NCBI GenBank assembly: GCA_037367405.1 | Contig: JAZKJV010011616.1 | Coordinates: forward strand, 124,001-188,000 | DNA length: 64,000 bases | From: Ottelia alismoides | Lineage: Eukaryota > Streptophyta > Magnoliopsida > Alismatales > Hydrocharitaceae | Direction: 5' to 3' | Part shown: positions 59,161 through 64,000 of the stretch, piece by piece | Layout: each line of letters starts with the position of its first letter | How positions within the stretch are numbered: position 1 is the stretch's first letter | Program-made: the position numbers and the translations under genes | The notes under the pieces: model-generated | Told to the model about the DNA's origin: nothing | The model's input: only the letters and a program-made list of their open reading frames with translations | The model's database searches: none

Positions 59161-60153
59161 ATGGCAGACCAAGACGTGTCTAGACAATTAGCGGCTATGA
59201 TGACAATGCTCCAAGACATGGGGCAAAGGTAGCAAGCATTGTAGGAGAGGCTCAATGCACAAGCTGAGAGACCTGATGCATCTAAGCCAGCAGATGCTAG
59301 GATTGAAGGTTTTGTCCATCTTTCTGAGGAAGAATCTAGTTATCATCCTTCAACTGAGTCTGCCCCTACTCCGGTTGAAGGAACAATGGAGAAGGCCCTT
59401 CTTAGACACTAAACATTACTAGACAATTAACGAAAGGGAAAGATTCCTCGATTTAACGGCATAGAGACACTTGCTGAGGCAGAACTATGGCTTGATGACA
59501 TCAGCAGGATGTTAAGGATAATACATGCACCTGCACCATTTGAAGCACTTTATGGACGTAGGTATACTACTCCTTTGTGTTGGAAAGATGTTGGAAGAAA
59601 GAACCTTTATGATTCAGATAGACTCCAGGAGATACGGGAAGCTGTAGATCTTGCTCGAAAAAGACTAATAACTGTCCAGAATCGCCAGAAAAGCTATAGT
59701 GATACCAAGCGAAGAGACCTTGAATTTGAGGTAGGTGACTTTGTATTTCTCAATGTATCACCTATGAAGGGTGTTCAGAGGTTTGGCTTGCGTGGGAAGT
59801 TAGCACCCAGGTTCGTGGGTCCCTTTGAAATTATGCAACAGATTGGAAAAGTTGCCTATAGACTTGTGCTTCCTCCACATCTTTCGGCAATAATGATGTT
59901 TTTCATGTATGTATCAAATCTGAGAAAGTACGTTAGGGATTCAGAGCATAAGATTAGTTATGATGATTTACATGTTGAGCCAGACTTGACATACCAAGAG
60001 ATACCTGTGCAAATACTTGATAGGGATATTAGGAAGTTGAGAAATAAAGAGGTACCTCTAGTTAAAGTATTGTGGCGGAACCAAGAGTTTGAAGAAGCCA
60101 CATGGGAACCTGAGGCGGAAATGAGAGAGAAATACCCGTACTTATTTGAGTGA
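59161..60153 (+). pseudogene. Chromovirus gag-integrase-chromodomain fusion
   Basis: Begins at 59161 with a Gag N-terminus (MADQDVSRQLAAMMTMLQDM), with in-frame stops near 59230, 59242, 59410 and 59428. The Gag part ends with AEAELWLDDISRMLRIIHAP and passes in frame into the integrase at APFEALYGRRYTTPLCW (about 59524), so PR, RT, RNase H and most of INT are deleted. The rest is open to 60153: FEVGDFVFLNVSPMKGVQRF, LAPRFVGPFEI and a C-terminal chromodomain-like part with VKVLWRNQEFEEATWEPE. Chromodomains steer integration to heterochromatin. The 214-codon ORF from 59509 could still be translated. Confidence 0.8.
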
Positions 60154-60769
60154 TAACACTATGTGTTGTATATCTTCTTTATAAATGAAAGGGCGTTCAT
60201 TCTCTTTAAGGTTGTTATAAACTCAATCCTCTTTAAGGTTGTTATGCTTGTATCGTTAGTCTCGAGGGCGAGACTTCTTTTAAGGTTGTTATAATTGTAA
60301 ATCCATGAACGTAACATCTCGGATCCAATGTCATAAGATTTGGCTCGTCAAGAGGAAACCAACGGAATTTGTTTCGTGTAAATCGGACTTCGTTTCGATT
60401 TGTTATGATTTTCAGAAGAAAGAGAAGTAAGGAGGGTTAAGACGTCACTAATCCATAATGATTGTCATTAAGACTAATTAAGCATGATTAAAGAAACTAA
60501 TGACGGATTGAAAATCGCTAATGATCATTAGCAAACACTAATCAATAGTTAGCAAAAGATAAGCATAAGCCACGAAAGTTAAATCGTGATTAGTGAAAGT
60601 TAATCATGATTAGTGTTAATTAAGCGTCATTAGCGAATCTAGAATCCTCTTAAGTGTTCTAACTTAAGCCCTAAGTTTCGGATATGTTTTGGCCAAAACC
60701 ATGGGCTGCTAAATGCGGTTAAGGGCTAAACCATGGTTTACTAACTATGGTTAGGGGTTTTCTAGAGCC

Positions 60770-60777
60770 TATAAATA
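60770..60777 (+). promoter_or_regulatory. TATA box of the chromovirus LTR
   Basis: TATAAATA followed by a C-rich stretch and 'cattcattctc', the usual form of a plant TATA promoter and start region. Confidence 0.65.
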
Positions 60778-61030
60778 CCCCCCCACCCATTCATTCTCTA
60801 CGATTTCCACTAACACCACCACCCAAGGGCTAGGGTTGAGAGGTCGGGAGGAGGAGTGGGAGGCAGGGACAGAGCGCTAGCGAAGCGCTGTCGAGAGAAC
60901 GAGGAGGAGGAAGATATGATCCTCTCTTAGTTTGCTTCGTAAGATAGGCTTTTAATTCATCCTCTTTTCTTCCAAGTTTTGTTCTTGATTCATCTTTCTT
61001 TCCTATTCGTTTCCTGTTATGGTTCGAGGA

Positions 61031-61310
61031 GAAATCTGTGTAACACCCTACTTAGGTGTGGGTGGCTATGCACGTCAGTGAACCCTGTTATTCGTTGCAC
61101 ATTCACTCACCTAAGACATGTGGTGTCTACCGATTATCCATTGCTTATTGTTCTTTCTTTTCCGCTTTTATAGTTATTTTTATGGAGAAATCCATGTAAT
61201 ACCCTACTTAGATGCGGGCAGCTATGCACGTCAGTGAACCCTGTGATTCGTCACACATTCACTCACCCAAGACGCATGGTGTCTACTGATTCTCAGTCGC
61301 TTGTAGTTTG
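61031..61310 (+). repeat. 156-bp tandem duplication in the chromovirus LTR
   Basis: Copies start at 61031 and 61187 with gaaatc, then taacaccctactta / taataccctactta and 'gctatgcacgtcagtgaacc'. Similarity is high over about 120 bp of each unit. Confidence 0.85.
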
Positions 61311-61385
61311 AATATATTCTTTCAGTTTTGCTATTGTTTTCCTCTCGATTGATTATATAGAATAAATTCTTTTCATTTTTATTAT

Positions 61386-61520
61386 GAAATATGTCCCGAT
61401 ATAAGAGGAAACCCTGCCGAAATTTTCCTAGAAATATATCTCGATATAAGGGGAAACTCTGCTAAAATTTTCCTAAACATATCACCCCGTATAGGGGGGA
61501 AGCTCTGCTGAAATTTCAAG
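61386..61520 (+). repeat. 45-bp tandem repeat, three units
   Basis: Units start near 61386, 61431 and 61476, each with a 'gatataag-ggaaactctgc-gaaattttc' core. A GTTCTTCGC-like short repeat follows at about 61530-61580. Confidence 0.8.
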
Positions 61521-62814
61521 AGAAAATATGTTCTTCGCGTTCTTTGCGTTCTTCATGTTCTTCATTCGTTCTTCGCGTTCTTGACACGATCTTAACGTTT
61601 TTTATACGAAAATGAAATTCGATCTTTTCAAGAGCCTTAAAACGTCCTTTCTGAAAACGAAACACGATAAAGATTTCGTACGCGAGATAGAGCTCGATTA
61701 GGTAACAAAAGACTTCGTTTTGCTGTTGGGTTTTCATACGAGATTATTGGAATTCTTGATTTTATATTCTTCGCTATAAAGAATCTCAATTTGGCTACTT
61801 TTTTAAGAAGTACGGAATGTTGCTTTGTGATTCTCACTAAAATAAGGTTTAAGCATCGAATTGATGCAGTGGATTGAAAAGATATGGGTTGGGAGTTAAA
61901 AGAGCATAAGTTGAGTATATAAATATATGAATTGATATATGTGTAAGTCTATACTCAGTATTTATAGTTACGCTAATCTACGACTTGATAGAGGAATTAC
62001 ATCATGGGAATTGATGTGTTATAAGTTGGATCCTGAAAACAGTCGTGAGTCACGTTAAGGATGACTGGGAGTAGAACTACTGGTCGGACATGCAACCTGT
62101 AGTTTGTCAGAAGGAAACCATATTGGTGTTTCCCTACCTAGGTGGTACACAGTTGTCCTGTTATGATAAGTGCACATAAAATGAATGATTTGCAACGCGT
62201 GATACCGGGAGCCAATATATTCGGGTTGAACGACGGAAGATGTGGTCGTGCCATGTGGAGGCATGGGTGGTTTAATAGCGGTCGGGTCACGACAACATGT
62301 ATTTAAGCCGCTAGGTTATAATGTTAGCCTAAGGTTTTAAGCAACCGAGTCCTCAAGGAAGGTGTGCTCATTTGTTTTTCAGGCTGAGGGTTTGAGATCC
62401 TGATTAATAAAAGAAAAGAAAACTTTCAACGTAGTATTAGAGGATTGGTTGAGGCGACATGCAGCGGTATAAGCTCACCTAGATCAACACAATCTCCAAT
62501 CCCGAAGTGTCCACAGCTTCGGAGTTCAAGAATGGTGGGATTCCCCTGGACTAATTCCTGATGTGGAATAGAAAGGAATATGACTTAAATTAATGAGAAG
62601 GAACGAAATCTTTTGTGATAACAAGTTTTGAAAAAAAATGCACAATTTGTTTGCTTTTCTCTTCTTCGTTACTTAGCATTCGCTAATTTTTATCATATGA
62701 TTTATGGAAAACACAATAGGTGTCGGTGACCAATCGCAAGAACTTTAGTAATACAGCCAGGTAACATGGTCACCCAACCAGCCAAGTAGCTTTTCTCTGT
62801 AAGGTAGTTAGTAA

Positions 62815-63017
62815 TGTAAAACCCCAAATAAAGATCCCACACCGTGGAACACAAAAATTTCCGGGTGGGATAAATAGTGAGGAGCTTACTACCGAACAAC
62901 CCGGCTTAAGCATTTTGGGGGTGGTTAATCGGGTTCGTATGGGCTCGATCTCAAGAGGTTGTCAGGGCCAGTAATGCTTCAAAAATTGGACCGGGGACCT
63001 AAACCCGGGACGTTACA
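62815..63017 (+). repeat. 5' LTR of the TRIM
   Basis: Differs from 63193-63394 at only a handful of positions. Contains 'cttaagcattttgggggtgg', which loosely resembles the A-box region of plant 5S rRNA. Confidence 0.94.
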
Positions 63018-63192
63018 AATGGTATCAGAGCCGAACACCCTCTGACAGTGGAAAGGACTACCCGAGAGGTGGAGCCGCCCCTACAAGAGGTTGGAGGAAA
63101 TGGCTACCCGGAGCGTGCAGCCGCCATTGTCACTGGGAAGAAGTAATATGCCATGTCGCAACGAGGATGTTGCGAATATAAGTGGGGGAGGT

Positions 63193-63394
63193 TGTAAAAC
63201 CCCAAACAAAGATCCCACAACGTGGAACACAAAAATTTCTAGGTGGGATAAATAGTGAGGAGCTTACTACCGAACAACCTGGCTTAAGCATTTTGGGGGT
63301 GGTTAATCGAGTTCATATGGGCTCGATCTCAAGAGGTTGTCAGGACCAGTAATGCTTCAATAACGGACCGGGGACCTAAGCCCGGGACGTTACA
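63193..63394 (+). repeat. 3' LTR of the TRIM
   Basis: Second copy of the TRIM LTR, directly followed by the target duplication AGTAA. Confidence 0.94.
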
Positions 63395-63649
63395 AGTAAT
63401 CTTTTGTGTATTTTCCTTTCAAGCCGATGTACATATAAATGGTTATAGTGGAACAATGTATTGTGTGAACTTTATTTTGTGAATGGAAAAGTGTTAAAAT
63501 ACTTTCTTTGAGTATTTTTAATTGCAGTCTATTTTCGAATGTTAGCTGTGATTGCTGGATAAATTATTGCTAAGTAACCAGATCCGGATATGGGAGGATC
63601 CGATGACCCAGAATCGGGATCGCGACTGATTGGTATCAATATAGATTAC

Positions 63650-64000
63650 AAAGATAACTAACAAGAATAAATAATAAAATAGAAACTAAAAAATATTAAA
63701 CTAAAAAAATATAAATTAAAAATATTAAATATTAACTATTAAAAAACCACAAAAAATAAAAAATCCCTATAAAACACAAAAAAAATTATTGCCTTTTTCC
63801 ATTTTTGTAGTCTATTTCCATTGTAACTTAGTGGTTCGACCCCTACACTTGCATACTATACATATCATTTGTTGAGGTATAATAAATTTTAGCTCACTAT
63901 TCTTCATTGCTTGAGCCTTATTGTGGGTTAATTATTGATTGCAATGCTTTGTTTGAGGATATTTGAGAGCTGAGATAGCGGTCGACACATCGATTATCGG
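63650..64000 (+). repeat. 3' LTR of element E, third piece
   Basis: Matches 17590-17950, including 'cgacccctacacttgcatac', 'gaggtataataaatttt' and 'gtgggttaattattgattg'. AT-rich to 63800. The LTR end and any target duplication lie beyond the window. Confidence 0.7.

Larger units (their letters stand above)
62815..63394 (+). mobile_element. TRIM element (580 bp)
   Basis: Terminal-repeat retrotransposon in miniature. LTRs at 62815-63017 (203 bp) and 63193-63394 (202 bp) are nearly identical and run TGTAAAACCCC...GACGTTACA. PBS tggtatcagagc at 63020-63031 matches initiator-Met tRNA. A purine tract (gtgggggaggt) precedes the second LTR. The target duplication AGTAA is perfect (62810-62814 and 63395-63399). 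The left arm of the inverted repeat (57990-58030) shows the empty site. The 175-bp interior has no ORF, so it moves with borrowed enzymes. Confidence 0.96.
61745..63445 (+). repeat. Right arm of 1.1-kb inverted repeat
   Basis: Counterpart of 57945-59095; the excess length is the 580-bp TRIM plus its duplicated target. Part of the plus-oriented chromovirus LTR. Confidence 0.85.
57945..63640 (+). mobile_element. Rearranged chromovirus (Tekay/Del-like) remains with inverted LTR segments
   Basis: Left: inverted LTR segment (57945-59095). Middle: leader and a gag-INT fusion (59161-60153). Right: an LTR in plus orientation (about 60296-63640) that holds a TATA box, tandem repeats and the TRIM insertion. 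Typical Del/Tekay features are the C-terminal chromodomain and a long LTR. No RT or RNase H is present. No target duplication could be found, and the inverted left LTR shows that the unit is rearranged. Confidence 0.65.
60296..63640 (+). repeat. Chromovirus 3' LTR (with TRIM insertion)
   Basis: Probable start TGTAAATCC near 60296, after three copies of a 'tctttaaggttgttat' motif (60197-60291) that lie after the stop codon. The likely end is near 63640 (GGTATCA), after 'ggaggatccgatgaccc', a stretch common near the ends of Del-type LTRs. Both ends are uncertain. About 2.76 kb without the TRIM. Confidence 0.5.
14761..64000 (+). mobile_element. Element E: old Athila-like retrotransposon on the plus strand, split by many insertions
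   Basis: Components in plus orientation: 5' LTR remnant (about 14761-17992), pol (about 18060-21200), hairpin array (21366-21740), 3' non-coding region, PPT (23661-23672), then the 3' LTR in three pieces (23673-26227, 56902 to about 57940, about 63650 to the window end). Gag, PBS and most of the protease are missing, so an internal deletion joined the 5' LTR to the PR-RT linker. The 3' LTR pieces match the 5' LTR remnant in order (for example 57500-57760 with 17330-17550, and 63660-63960 with 17600-17950). The right end lies outside the window. Confidence 0.75.

Noticed and set aside
59509..60153. The chromodomain ORF as a host chromodomain gene
   Set aside because: The integrase C-terminal motifs and the Gag sequence upstream show that it is retrotransposon-derived.
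61031..61520. Tandem repeats as a CRISPR array or satellite
   Set aside because: Only two 156-bp and three 45-bp units, without spacers; they are local duplications in an LTR.

Overview
This window is plant nuclear DNA made almost entirely of nested and decayed transposable elements. I see no intact host gene, no rRNA or tRNA gene and no CRISPR array. Primer binding sites complementary to the 3' end of tRNA-Asp, an Athila-type gag-PR-RT-RNaseH-INT order, very long LTRs (2.0 to 3.8 kb) and a Mutator-like element carrying a PPR-gene fragment point to a flowering plant with a repeat-rich genome. The GC-rich captured gene fits a monocot, but that is only a guess.

Layout. (1) 1-3711: the 5' leader, PBS and complete 5' LTR of a minus-strand Athila-like element (A'), whose body lies left of the window. 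A' sits inside the protease region of element G. (2) 3712-8906 and 12726 to about 14760: element G, minus strand, a decayed gag-PR plus leader, PBS and truncated 5' LTR. A 3.8-kb solo LTR (F, 8907-12725) is inserted in its PBS. (3) About 14761 to 64000: element E, plus strand. It has a 5' LTR remnant hit by a 1573-bp Pack-MULE (15203-16775, 9-bp target duplication), a degenerate pol (about 18060-21200), an array of hairpins carrying a PPT-like motif, and a 3' LTR that starts at 23673 and is split into three pieces.

(4) 26228-56896: element C, an almost complete minus-strand Athila-like element inserted in the E 3' LTR. C is itself split by a solo LTR (D, 31469-35274, 5-bp target duplication GCAGC) and by element A (40837-52205, target duplication CCTTC). 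Element A has two similar 2.88-kb LTRs, a perfect 18-nt tRNA-Asp PBS and a PPT, but no RT, RNase H or integrase. It carries an unusual protease protein with a repeat-bearing tail and a hydrophilic protein where gag should be. A is the best candidate here for an undescribed, trans-mobilised element family; A' is a second relative.

(5) About 57945-63640: remains of a chromovirus (Tekay/Del-like) in the E 3' LTR. Two LTR segments form a roughly 1.1-kb inverted repeat around a gag-integrase-chromodomain fusion gene made by an internal deletion. A 580-bp TRIM element (62815-63394, target duplication AGTAA) is inserted in the right arm. (6) About 63650-64000: the last visible piece of the E 3' LTR.

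The order of insertion follows from the nesting: E and G are the oldest; then C, A', solo LTR F, the MULE and the chromovirus; then A and solo LTR D inside C, and the TRIM inside the chromovirus. All coding remnants carry stops or frameshifts, so none is likely to make its full polyprotein. All boundaries were found by reading the sequence by eye; those marked 'about' may move by tens of bases.
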